Shown here piece after piece: positions 11,496-23,600 of a stretch of 64,000 bases of DNA. A program made the translations under genes and the position numbers. Origin of the DNA: Panonychus citri (lineage: Eukaryota; Arthropoda; Arachnida; Trombidiformes; Tetranychidae); NCBI RefSeq assembly GCF_014898815.1, contig NW_026515544.1:62001-126000 (forward strand), in the 5' to 3' direction. A model generated the notes under the pieces. It worked only from the letters and a program-made list of their open reading frames with translations. It was not told the DNA's origin and did not search any database. Numbering within the stretch: position 1 is the stretch's first letter; every line of letters begins with the position of its first letter.

Positions 11496-12413
11496 ATGAC
11501 ATCGATTTGGGAAATGAGTGATGAAGATTTTGTGAAAGTAAAATCGATTCGTGATTCATTTGACAAGGAATATCAGGAAAATTGTGATTTGTACGAAAAA
11601 GATGATTACACCAGAGTGATGGAGAATGATTATCTTGTCTGGAGATATTTAGATGAGAAGGATGGAAAAGCAGATGAAGCAATTAAGATGTTGGTTCGAT
11701 CAATGAGATGGAGAAAACAAGTTGGTGTCAATTCGATCAAAGAGACTGATTTTCCAAAGGAATTCTTTCGAATTGGTGCCAATCATATGTACGTTAAAGA
11801 TAAAAAAGGTATGATCACCTATTATTCTCGACTTTGTGTTCCACCGGTGCCCAAAGAGTTTATGCCTCTCATGACACGTCTTTGTATCTTTGGTTTGGAG
11901 ATGATTGATCGGATCGCACTTTCAACACGAATGAAGTTCGGTTTGATTTATGATTGTCGTAATCCGGCCGTGACTGCCATGGATATGTCTTCATTAAGAG
12001 AAACCATGTCATTCATCCAGGGTAATTATCCATCGTCCGTTGGTTATGTGGCCTATTATGAGATGCCAGTGGTTCTCAAGGCTGTTTACCGAATGGTTAG
12101 AACCTTTACTCCTCCCAAGATTCGAGAATTGGTCATTTTTGTCAATCGAAACAATATCGATGATCTTATTGGGTTAGAAAATGTTCCCGAATATATGAAT
12201 GGAACTTGTGATGTCCCTTATTTCGCGGATATGGACCAATGTCCATCCTTGGAGGAAGTAGCTGCCAGAGAAGGAATTGATCAGGAGGCGGTTAACGAAT
12301 TTTACCATGTTTATGCTGAATATTTGGACGAATACCAAAGGAAACGCGATGAAAGAGAAAAGGCTGAAGCAGATGAACTCGCTGATCCACAATCGGCATC
12401 AACCTATTTATAA
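11496..12413 (+). CDS. CRAL-TRIO (Sec14-like) protein, MOSPD2-type without MSP domain
   Basis: A single exon of 305 residues starting at a clear ATG. The N-terminal helical CRAL-TRIO-N part (about 1-75) has the LVWRYLDEKDGKADEAIKML block and MRWRKQVGV. The lipid-binding Sec14/CRAL-TRIO domain follows (about 90-240), with KDKKGMITYYSRL, IYDCRNPAVTAMDM, NYPSSVGYVAYYEMPVVLKA, FTPPKIRELVIFVNRNNIDD and VPEYMNGT. These blocks are closest, from memory, to the N-terminal domain of MOSPD2. The major sperm protein domain and C-terminal membrane anchor of MOSPD2 are missing: after about residue 250 only an acidic, charged helix remains. The protein is therefore predicted to be soluble and cytosolic, binding or moving a hydrophobic lipid. 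AATAAA at 12658-12663 marks a likely 3' end. The substrate is unknown. Confidence 0.9.
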   Translation: MTSIWEMSDEDFVKVKSIRDSFDKEYQENCDLYEKDDYTRVMENDYLVWRYLDEKDGKADEAIKMLVRSMRWRKQVGVNSIKETDFPKEFFRIGANHMYVKDKKGMITYYSRLCVPPVPKEFMPLMTRLCIFGLEMIDRIALSTRMKFGLIYDCRNPAVTAMDMSSLRETMSFIQGNYPSSVGYVAYYEMPVVLKAVYRMVRTFTPPKIRELVIFVNRNNIDDLIGLENVPEYMNGTCDVPYFADMDQCPSLEEVAAREGIDQEAVNEFYHVYAEYLDEYQRKRDEREKAEADELADPQSASTYL

Positions 12414-14585
12414 GAACGGAAAAAGAATTTCAAATCAGCTGTTGCTCTAATCCATTTGGTATCAATTAACAAACACTCTTAAAGGGATTTATAAGCCATT
12501 AATCTCTTGTTCTTCTTATACATCATTACACAAACAGAAAATCAATTTTTTCCTTTTACTTGTTTCTTTCTTTTTCTATCTCTCTTTCGACTAATTAACT
12601 AGTCAGTAGAAAAGTACTTAAGCTAAACATGTTGAAAATTAACCAAAATTAACAATTAATAAAAAAAGACAAAAATAAACATTAAATCAAATTGAATCAA
12701 ATGAAATTTGTCTGAAAATTTGCAACATAAACAAAACCAAAATCAAATGAGATACTTACAGTTTACAGCGGACCGGCAAAATTGTTGGTTCTTCACTAGC
12801 ATTTCTTAAATAATTCTTAATAGCTAATTACTTGAACAATCAAATAAACAAATCAAATAATAATAAACTAATTAATTAATTAAAGAAATTGGTTAAACTT
12901 TTACTCTTTCGTTATTTAAGCTCATTGACTTTTCCAAGAAAATTTAAAATTTGAAATTTTACTTCTATAAACTAACTCACCCTATTGTCGAATATTGGAA
13001 CTGAATTTTGCAGAGCCAAATTTAAATTAAATTCTTTTTCTTTTCTCAATCAAATTGTCGCAATTAAAATTTGGAATTAATTATTTGTTTTTATTTATTC
13101 AATTTATTCAAAATTAATTAAAGAATTTGATTTTGGTTTTCTTTTCTCTTCTTTAATCTCTAAGCAAGGTAACTTTTAGATGGTTGTTTTTCTAAATTTT
13201 TTCTCTTCTTGAATTTGAATTATCATTTCGCTCATTTAATTTAACAATTAACTTTACTGGTGAAATTAACAATTCCATTGGTAAAACAATCAATTTAAAA
13301 CAAAACAATTTTCTCTCTTTATCAATCTTTGTTTTCATTATAAATAATATTAATTTATTCTGGGAAATTCCCACAATTAATATAATTAATTTAAAATCTT
13401 TTTCTTATATTATTATGATTACGTTGTTAGTAAATTATACTTTCAACTAATCATCAAGTTAAACAGTTGTAAGAGAAATGAGATTGTTAATGAAGATGAT
13501 TAAAGTGAAAGACAAAACAAAATCAAATCATTATAATCAAAATGATTAACAACAGATTAAGAGAAAAGGTTAAAATTACATCATCGATATTAAATCAACA
13601 AGTAACAATTAAAGAAAAAAAGTAAATTTAATGTTAATTGTAAATCAGTTGGTTGGTAACAAGAAACGAGGTAATAATTTGCTATCAAGTGATTCAGATA
13701 ATATAATCCAATAAATCGAGCAATTAAATGAACGATTAACTTTAATTATCTTAAATCAATTTATGTATTCATAAAGAAATAGTTTGAGACAATCAAAGTG
13801 TTACAATCAATCACCAATTAGAAAGATGAAATTAATATTCAACTAACAATCAATTTCTAATGTTAATCATCCTAATAAACTATTAACAGATAATTTGTTA
13901 TAATCATTTTCCGAAAGTGACCTTTACTTTGATGTGGTCAATCAAAGTTATCATCAAGTCCACAGTTTAATTTGATGATTAAATAAAGAATCAAAAAAGT
14001 TTTTCTAATTTAAAAAGTTGAACAGTTCGCGACAATAACAGTTATATCCTATTCACCTGATATAATAACGGAATTAACTGAAATTGGAAAAGTAATTGTA
14101 AACAATTAAATCTAGGGAGGGAATCTATTGAATCTCGTTACTTTGATTTATACATTGATGAGAAATAAATAATAATAGTGAAGGATGAAGATGATAAATC
14201 CTTAAGGTAAGATTATGATGATGAAGATGAAGATGAAGATGAAGATGATGATGTTTACTAATCTATGTGTAAATAACATTGCCATTGATTGTTTACCTAA
14301 CAAAGGTCACGATTCAAGTCTAAGCCACTTGGGTCAATATAAAGATGAGGATGAAAAATTGAATAAAGATTAAGATGAAGTTAAGGTGTAAGATGATTGG
14401 AAGATAAGTAGAGATGAAGATGATGAAAATGTAAATTAAAGATGAAAAGGAAAAGAGAGAGAAAAATTTTCGTTTCAAAAATTTCTCTACCTAAGGTTAC
14501 CTGTAAGAGAGATTAACTCTGAACCTCTAATTATAATTATCAATGAATTGTAAAGAGAGAGAGAGAGAACAAGGAAGATACAAAA

Positions 14586-14588
<3 letters not shown>

Positions 14589-14617
<29 letters not shown>
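14589..14617. repeat. (CT)n microsatellite
   Basis: A perfect dinucleotide run, with a short (GA)n about 20 bp upstream that could pair with it. Confidence 0.95.
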
Positions 14618-14620
<3 letters not shown>

Positions 14621-16251
14621 TTTATCTTCCATCATCATCCTCATCTTCACCAATAGTTAATCAAGTTCATGTTCAGATGAGGCCACCGTTAGGATTTTAA
14701 CTTCATCTTCAACTAATTTCTTAATCAAATTGCTCCTTTAATTCATCAACATGTATTTCTCATCATTCGTTTAATTTTTTTCTCTTCATTTTATTTTTAT
14801 CATTACGATGTTGATAATTATCTCAATTTCCATTTAATATCATTAGTTTAACTTTTTTTTTCTGATTGAATTATTGCTCAGAATTTTTATTTCTTTACTT
14901 CAGAATCTAATTCAATGTCTCAAGGGTAAAATCTGAATGATGGAAAATCTTAAATCATCAGAAATTATTTACTAATCTAATTAACATGGGAAAATATCAA
15001 TAATTTGACAAAAGTTTCTGTCAAACTTAATTGTTACTCTTGAACACAAGCTAATTAACTCAACAATCGTTGATTACTATTGACAAAGGTATTTTAACAG
15101 TAATTAATTTAATTGTATAAAAATAATTTTCCTCTTATTATTAAATTGATTGTTTAAAAATCATTAACTTATTTCAACTATTAAGTTAAAATAAATTAAG
15201 GTTCAATTTGCTAATTACCTTTAATCCTGATTAACTGATTAAGATTTCATTAAATTAACATAATCTCATTAAACTAATCAGTTAATTATTATAGATAAAA
15301 ATTAAAGAAAAAAAAACTTCCAATTAATACAGAATAAGTTGAAAAAAAAAAGATGATCAATTAAATTGTTTAAAATTAACTAATCTTGTGGTAATAATTA
15401 AATCAACATTGATTGTTAGATATAAAACTTAAATTGCTAATCAGCGTTAATATAACAATTAAACTGGACCCAGGGTACGAAAGTAACTAAAGTTATCAAT
15501 TGATTATCTTGAATGCTAATCAACTAATTTATATACACAATTAAGCAAATCAAACAATGAGACTGATTTGAAAATGCTCTTGAAAACTTAACCAAATTTA
15601 AAATAAAGTTAATCAAGTAAACACAAACACAATTAGAGTAACAAATTACCCAATTTACCTGAATGGAAAGCAAAGTAAAAGAAAAACAATAAAGTAAAAG
15701 GTGAATGAAAATCAAATTAAATGAAATTAAATTACAATAACGATGATCAGAACCATAATAATAATAACGACTAATCAGAAATCAAAGTTTATTATTAAGT
15801 AAAACGCAATTTAATGAAAATGCTTGAGGTCAGTTCGGGTGTTGACATTACCTAATGGTTCCTTCATCAGAAATCATCATTCTCATCTTCGTCTTTTTTT
15901 CTTAACTTTAATTTCTCAGAGCTTTTCATCTTCATCTTCATCATCCTCTCTCTTTCTATCTTAATGATCATCTTTCAAACTGAAATTAATTATATCTCAA
16001 AAAGCAGCATAAGATTTGTTACCATTTGAAAAGGGCAAATATAATAAGTATTATAAGGTAACATATAAAACGGGATCAAATGATTGATTTTACCTTAGAA
16101 CGGCCTGAAGCGGTTCTAAGACGTCCTAAGGAAAAAGTTATGACTTTAAGGCAAGTCAAGTGTTTTTTTCTTCTTCTCTTCTTAATTTTCTCTTCAATAT
16201 CTTCTTAAGATTCTGTTCATCATCATTATCATCATCAACGGCATCAACATC

Positions 16252-16256
<5 letters not shown>

Positions 16257-16282
<26 letters not shown>
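16257..16282. repeat. (CT)13 microsatellite
   Basis: Perfect CT run preceded by CAT/CATC triplets. Confidence 0.95.
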
Positions 16283-16286
<4 letters not shown>

Positions 16287-16333
16287 ACCATTACATGTCC
16301 CAGGCTGCATCAATCGGATTACGAGAAACTAAA

Positions 16334-16336
<3 letters not shown>

Positions 16337-16384
<48 letters not shown>
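16337..16384. repeat. (CT)24 microsatellite
   Basis: Perfect CT run, 54 bp after the previous one. Confidence 0.95.
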
Positions 16385-16386
<2 letters not shown>

Positions 16387-17642
16387 ATAGTTAATGAGAG
16401 AAAGAGAGAAAGAAAGAGATAAAATTGATTCACATAAATAATATTATTTGCAATCATAATCATCGTTAATAGTTAGTTGGTTGATTAGTTGATTATATGC
16501 ATTGATTGTTGCGAACATGCAACAAGTTTGAGTTTTTCAATTTTTTTTCTCTCAAATGTTTGAAAAAACTTTTCCTTGGTAATTTGTTGTTGACCGTTGA
16601 CAATTTTTCTGATTACAATTTTGATCTGTAACTTTGATTATCAAGTCCAATAGTTTCAATAATTATGCTAATTGTTGGTTGATTGTGTGTGTATGTGAGT
16701 GTGTAAATTTGTCTATCAACTGTCATGTTAATTTGCTCTTGCTCATTGTAATCGTCGCTGATTGTTGGTCGATCATTAATTGTGTTACTTTACTTTGTTA
16801 TGGTAAAAAGAAAAGTAAAAAAATTTTCCTCTCATTGTAACAATTTATAAATTCACTTTGATTAGATTAAATTAAAAGTTAAATATAATTTGTTCTGATT
16901 TAACCTTCCAACTATTCAAATTGTTATTAGTTAACTTTACAGCCACTTTACTATTGATTGGTCAAACTAAATTAACTCTTTATACATCAATCTCATCAGA
17001 ATCAACATAAGGTTAATTGTTAATCAAGAAATGCAATTAAATCCTATTGAGATTTGATTAATAACACAATGCAATTAAATTGCAATAACCTTAATCATTG
17101 GAAAGTTTAAAAAAAGGTTCAGTTTAAAAAAAATGATCAAAAAAATCAGAAAAGGTTAACCAACAATTAACATTTTAATATAATAATCAGGTATATATAT
17201 TATGTATTAGCAAACAATTAAGGTGTAACTATTAAATAACAGCAACAAAAATCAATAATAATAATAAATTGAAACCCAATCAAGTGATTGTAATTACAGA
17301 AATGATTAAGATTAATCAGAAACAATCAGAGGTATTGAAAGAAATGAACTTTTTTCGTTGAGCCAAAATTTAACTTGATTGAAACAAAAGCTTTTCATCA
17401 ATTTAATCATAACCTTGGCAATTTAATTGAAATCAAATCAACAACAATAACAACATGAAGGTATTAAAGCAAATTAACAATTACAATCAAGAAAAAAAGT
17501 TAAATACTTTCACCACCTAAAGTATTGAGCCAATTTCTAGGATATAACAATATGACAAAGGTAATTTGAAGATTGACTTTTTTTCTTGTGGTTTTATCAT
17601 CATCATCATCATTGGATTATGATGAATGTGATGATGATGGAG

Positions 17643-17644
<2 letters not shown>

Positions 17645-17677
<33 letters not shown>
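17645..17677. repeat. (GAT)11 trinucleotide repeat
   Basis: Perfect GAT/ATG triplet run in noncoding DNA; it creates an Asp-rich open frame that is not a gene. Confidence 0.9.
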
Positions 17678-20233
17678 AAAGAAGATATTAACAAAGGCCT
17701 TTGTAAGAAAAGGTTACAATCAAAACGCAATCGTAACACAATGGAAACCATAATAAGAGAGAAACTTTTCTATGGAAAGACTTTTCCTTTTCTCCATGAC
17801 CAATGGTCAGTACTGTTTATTATCATCAAAATTTACAGTAAATTGTAAATCGTTTTATCTTCATCTTCATCCTAATCATCATCATCATCTTAATCATTAT
17901 CATTTGTTAACAATGATTGTAAGATGCACTCAACACAATTGCATATCCATGAATATTGGTAAAGCTTAAATTGCCTACACATTGAAATTCAATTGCAATT
18001 CAATTGTAATTGTAAAAGTTATTTCTTTGTCTTTTTTTACTTAACTGCTTATTGTTTGATAATTTAACATAAACTAAACAACAATCAACTAAATATTAAC
18101 AAACCAATGTAAATAAGGTGTAAGAGTCACTGACTTTTCATCCTCATCTTCAGGTAAATGTTATTATACCTTTAATGTTTAATCATCATTATAATCATCA
18201 TCATCAAGGGTTAGAGGTAATCAGAAAATCAGCAAGATAATCATGATTAAGAAAATGAATTATAATCTAACAATAGATTAACCAAGAAAATGGAAAAATA
18301 TGAAAAACAATTAACTTACTTGTTAGAGTAAAATCAGTTTAATTGTTGGTCCAATTGATCGTAAATTGATTCTATTTAAATTCACAATTGCAATGTAATC
18401 ATTCATGCTGTTTAAATGGAACTTGATTGTAATAATAAAAATACAAATTAAGATTCTGTCTATAATTGTTAGTTATAACCGTTGTTGTTAATTGTGATTG
18501 TTAATCATAATATTGATAATACATGTAATATTTAAATTGAATAGATTTACCTGAATAACTGTCAACTACCTGTGAATGTTTTTCATCATCATCATCATCA
18601 TCTTATGTTTACATTAACTATTAGCTAACAATTGAATAAACTTTATGATTACAATGTAATTATACAAATCTTATTGCATTTCTTTCATTGTTGTTTAACA
18701 TTAATTGCAATTGATTTATTGATAATTAAAGTGCAAAATCATAATCAACTCTCAAGTTTCTTCCTCTTTGTTAATTGATGATCAAATATTCACAATAAAT
18801 TGTAATGTCTTTTCATTGATTAATATCACCAACTGATCATCATTCATTGTCCTCATCTTCATCTTCATCTTCATCTTCATCTTAACCAATAATGATGATA
18901 GATTTTCATTAACTTATTGGAACTTATTGATTTGATTCTCGTAGATTCTTTGTAATTGTTGATACCAATTGTAAATTAGATTTGATTTTACAAATTATCA
19001 ACCATTAATGATGATGATTAGGATGATGTAAGTGTAAGGGGTTTATTATATTTATGATATTTTTTTTCTGCACGCAAAAAGTTTGATGATTTTTTGTTTT
19101 CTTCTTAATTTTTTGGTAAGGAAATTGAAAAATAGAAGATTAATGTTTCAGAATCACCTGAGGCCATTTATATATGTTCATGATGATGATAATGAGACTG
19201 AGAGGAAGATGATGTTTGTGTGTGTGTTTTTTTTTCGTGTAATTTCAAATTAAATGGAAAGAGATTAGATTTGATTGTTTGTTTGAATTTGATGAGAGAA
19301 ATGATGTTAATGGTGATTAAAAGATTCACAAGAAATCAAATCAATTATCATCTAATTTACTACGTTGAGTTTAATCAATGTTAATGATGAAGATGATGGG
19401 GGTGATATTGATCAACCTGTTGGATGAAAAAAGAGTAAAGATGATTAAGGATCAAGTGGATGAAGATGATTAGAATGATAGAGAAAGAGAGAGAGAAACA
19501 AAATGGAATAATAATAATTTGAATAGAGAAGAAAAAATTCTGATGAAGATGAAATTTCTTTTGTGTTGTCGTTGTTCCTGTTTGTTGATGAAGATGATGA
19601 AAAGTTTTTCTTTTTTTTCTCTCTCTCTCACCTTCATTGAAGAAAAAAAAATGTATTAGACAACCCGAGACCAGAACCAGGGGGTTGGGAAGATAAAAAG
19701 ATGATGAAAGTGAATATAAGAAAAAAGAAGCTCAGGTTGGCGAAAGAACCAGAAAATTAAAGGGACTCTCAGGTTTTCACCTCAGGCAAAAGAAGAAGAA
19801 GATAAATAGACAGGTAAATAGAAAGAGAAGAAGAAATTTTGGTAGAGAGAATAAGAGAGAAAGAGAGAAACAAAGAGGGAAGGAGAAAGTTCCAAGACAA
19901 AGAAGACGAAGAAGAAGAAGATGATGATGATGATGAAGAAGGTTCTTCAGGTCTTTCTTTTTCTCTTCTTTACCTGTTGAAGAAAAAAAAAGAGACAGAG
20001 TAACAACGATAAGATGAGAATAAGAAATGCGAATGAGTGATGATGATGATAGAAAAAAAAGAGAGAGAAAAAGAAAGTACCTTAGAGGTTGGATCTTTGG
20101 TCGAAGAGAGAGAAAAAAAGAAAGAGAAGATGTTCATGCGCTTTCTTAATAAGAAAATCTCTTAAGAAAATGAAAGATGATAAACGAAAGAGAAAGAAAG
20201 AGAAAAAGATAGAAATGATTTTCATGTTTCGCT

Positions 20234-20409
20234 CCTTTTAGGAGGCGTCGTTTTTAAAATGGACTCAACGTTGGAATAGTAAATAACTCAACCCGCCTTG
20301 AGAGTCTCTACTAAGGCGTTTATGTTTTTCCTCTTCTTCATTATCTTAAGAGAAAAAAGATTTTCCTTCAAACGTAAGGGGAGGATGCAGTTTATCATCA
20401 TCATCGTAG
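20234..20409 (+). promoter_or_regulatory. grh: Candidate 5' leader exon and start region of grh isoform A
   Basis: A locally GC-richer stretch at about 20234-20325 stands out from the surrounding GA/CT repeats and may include the transcription start. The sequence ends in a strong donor, CGTAG before GTAAGA at 20410, which pairs with the CT-tract acceptor at 20632-20633 (224-bp intron). Transcript boundaries are inferred, not seen. Confidence 0.4.
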
Positions 20410-20568
20410 GTAAGAAGAGAGAGAGAGAGAGAAGACAGAGACCGAAGAGAGTAAAACAAAAAATCTCTTTCTACCTTTTCCCTTCATTATTATTTCCTTC
20501 TTTCTACTTTCTTTTTTCTCTCTTCTCTGTCTACATTTCTCTCTTTCTCTCTCAGGTTCATTTTTTGT

Positions 20569-20572
<4 letters not shown>

Positions 20573-20631
<59 letters not shown>
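20573..20631. repeat. (CT)29 microsatellite abutting a grh acceptor
   Basis: A CT run of about 59 bases ends directly in the acceptor AG at 20632-20633 and is the polypyrimidine tract of the grh isoform-A coding exon. Confidence 0.93.
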
Positions 20632-20634
<3 letters not shown>

Positions 20635-20681
20635 GAGAATCTCGGAAAAGGAAAAACCTGTTTCACTTGTGTGTGATTCAA

Positions 20682-23600
20682 ATGAAAATGAAAATATCCG
20701 AGTCATCATCGCCATCATCTCCATCACCATCACCATCAACAACAATATTTACAGTGAATATAAAGGAGGAACCATTGGACTCCTCTATGCCTCCACTTGC
20801 TTCACCCGCCACAGTGGTAAATGTTGCCACTTCCAATACAAATTCAGCATCGAAAACTCGTGAGCTTGAACCTTCACCACCGACTACGGTCATTTCTCTG
20901 GCACCCGCTCAACCTTACCCAGGAACACAACTAACCTTTGCTGCTCCAGCTTATGATCTTGAACCAAATACGGCTTACACTGTCCAGGTAATAATCTAAA
21001 TCTCTACCATTTCATTTTAATCCATTCTTCATCTTAAATCTTCACCTTTCATCTCAAAATCAGTTGATAATCTCTCTCTTTCTCTCTCTCTCACCCACTC
21101 TCTCAATCGCTATAAAGTACTTGTAGATCTCAGGTAGATGATAATTGTTTAGGTTGAGAGAAGAAAAGAAAAGAACAAAAAAAAACTCTATGTAATCTAT
21201 TCACCTGCTTTCATCTTTTTCTTTGTCTTCTCTTATTCCTTTTTCTTTTTCTTTTCTTCTTCTTCTTACCTTTAATTCTTTTTCTTATTCTATTCTATTC
21301 TTTTCCTTTTCTTCTTCTTCTTCTTCTTTATCATCATCATCATCATCATCATATGAGATTAATTTCTCTTCTTCTTCTTTCCTTTTTTTCTTCTTCTTCT
21401 CCTCGTGTATTGATTTTGATTCCAAATTCAATTGAATATCAATCATCTTCTTCTCCAACCCATTGGATCCTAAAGACTCTCTGTTAATCTTTGCACTTTA
21501 ATCGCGAGAGAAAAAAAAATCTCACTGATTATCTTTTCTTTCTTGCGGTGATTTAATTGATTTCTTGAGGTAAATCATCGGTTAATCAAAAAGGTTAATT
21601 TGATTAATTGTTAAATTGCAGAGCAAGGTATTGGCTAGTGATGGTTAGATTGTGGTTCTTAGGTGTAAATATCAAATGTGCACAATTTAAATTGTAAATT
21701 GGTTGTTATTCACTGATGATGGTGATGATGGTCAACTATTAATATTAATTAGCCAAAATTAAAATTCTTAATCTTGATAAAGTTTATATGTTTCTTGTTG
21801 TAAATCAAATGTTAATTGTTCATTTAATTTTCTATTCTTGTTTCCATGAATTCAACTGATTTAATTGTAAATCATCTGTTCATCAAAAATTTTGTGTGTT
21901 TTTGTTTTTCCTTTGTGGTGATTATTAAATAACAATTAATTTATATATATACAAACAATTTAAATCATGACACAAACTGGATCAACAATTACATTGGATT
22001 TTAACCAATTTAAATCGTTGGATTATTGTGATAAATCATTGGATTTTTATCAACTACTTGCTGCTGATGAATTTACTGATTGTAACAACAACAACAACAA
22101 CACCAACACCAACAATGTAAATGAAATCAACAACAACAACAACAACATCAACAATGATGATGATGATGATAATCAACAAACCACAACAACAACACTAAAA
22201 CCGATGATTCCTGTCCAATGTTCATCATCATCATCGCCATTAACATCATCATGTTCACCACCAACACTTACAACTTTATCAACACTATTATCAACCTGTG
22301 ATGCTTCATCTTCATCTTCAACCCAATGCCAACCAACACCATCAACACAACCCCAACCCCAACCACCTTCACCTTCATACCACTCACTTGAACCACCTCA
22401 GGTCAATTCAGATGTAGCATCTCAATATGCCACAGTGGCCCAAGGAGCAACAGGTCGCCTAAGTAACAATGGCACCGTTTACCTGACAACTGATTATATA
22501 ACTTATAGTGACTATTACACTGCTACTGGTGTAACTGGATCAGGATCAGTAACAAATCATGATCAGGTAATTGTTGGTTAACATGACGTATTTTAATTAC
22601 TATTATCTGGACCCCTTTTCTTTTTAAATTAACTCGAAAACTTCTTTGTTTTATTTTTCTCTTCAATCATAATAGTGAGAGAGAAGGATGAAAATCATCT
22701 CTACACACACACATACACACTTAACCACTAACTATAATCATCTTCCATTGATCTTAATCTTAATTAACTTTTTTCCTCTTCTCCATTCAATTCCTACACA
22801 AAAAAAGTTTTCATGCTGAACTATAAAACACTTAATCATGATTGGCTCTTTACCTTTGTGTATATATCCACTATCAGAACATATTATCATGGTTATAATG
22901 TTGATTAGGTGCGCAGTTATATTAAATTGGTAACAATTAACTTTTACACACTGAATAGTTTTGTTCACTTTGCGCAGAAAGAAAAACTTTTTCCTATGTT
23001 AGTTTTGTAGCTCTTGTAGTTTACGCAAAATTTGCTATATCATATTGCAAACAGCTCATTCATCCTTATATTCATCCTCATCATCCCCTCATCATCCTCA
23101 TTATCATCTTTGCATTAGAATGCAATTTGCTATCTCCACCCATCTCTTTGCATTCTTTTTTTTTCATTCTCATTTTCTTATTGTTAGAACTTTTTTTTCT
23201 CCTTTGTTTACATTTCGCTTTTTTATATTGTTTGCTAATTATGTTTTTCTCCCTTTTTTTACCCACCACACTCACCTTTTTCTCTTGCTCGTCTTCTCCC
23301 TCTCTCTCTCTCTCTTTCTCTCTTATACTCTTTCTCTTGCCCTCCCCACCCACTTGTGAACTGTCACTTTCTTTTTGTCTTAGGCCATTTTACCTGTTTC
23401 CGCTACAACGGTAGACCATTCAACAACAATAACCGTTACCTCACCTAATCTAACGTCACCAGTCTCTGGAACCGGAGAGTCCAATTCAAACTCATCGACA
23501 CCATCGACTGTAGGAGGTGGAGGAAGCAAAACTTCCGGCGGAAAACGATCATGGAATGAGTATAACCGAAATTCTGAAGTAGATAAAGTGCAAATACCAA

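Larger units (their letters stand above)
12414..20233. other. 8-kb microsatellite-rich AT-rich gap
   Basis: It begins with the 3' UTR of the CRAL-TRIO gene. The rest is AT-rich spacer with many (CT)n/(GA)n and (GAT)n tracts, densest at 14.2-14.6, 16.2-16.4, 17.6-17.7 and 19.4-20.2 kb. Open frames here (for example 16160-16387 and 17573-17848 plus) are products of simple repeats. It probably holds upstream control DNA of grh, but no element can be named from sequence alone. Confidence 0.55.

Noticed and set aside
16160..16387. Ser/Leu-rich open frame
   Set aside because: Produced by two (CT)n microsatellites; no real codon structure.
20298..20745. Arg-Glu and Ser-Leu repeat frames on both strands
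   Set aside because: Translations of the (CT)29 repeat; only the leader exon and acceptor there are meaningful.
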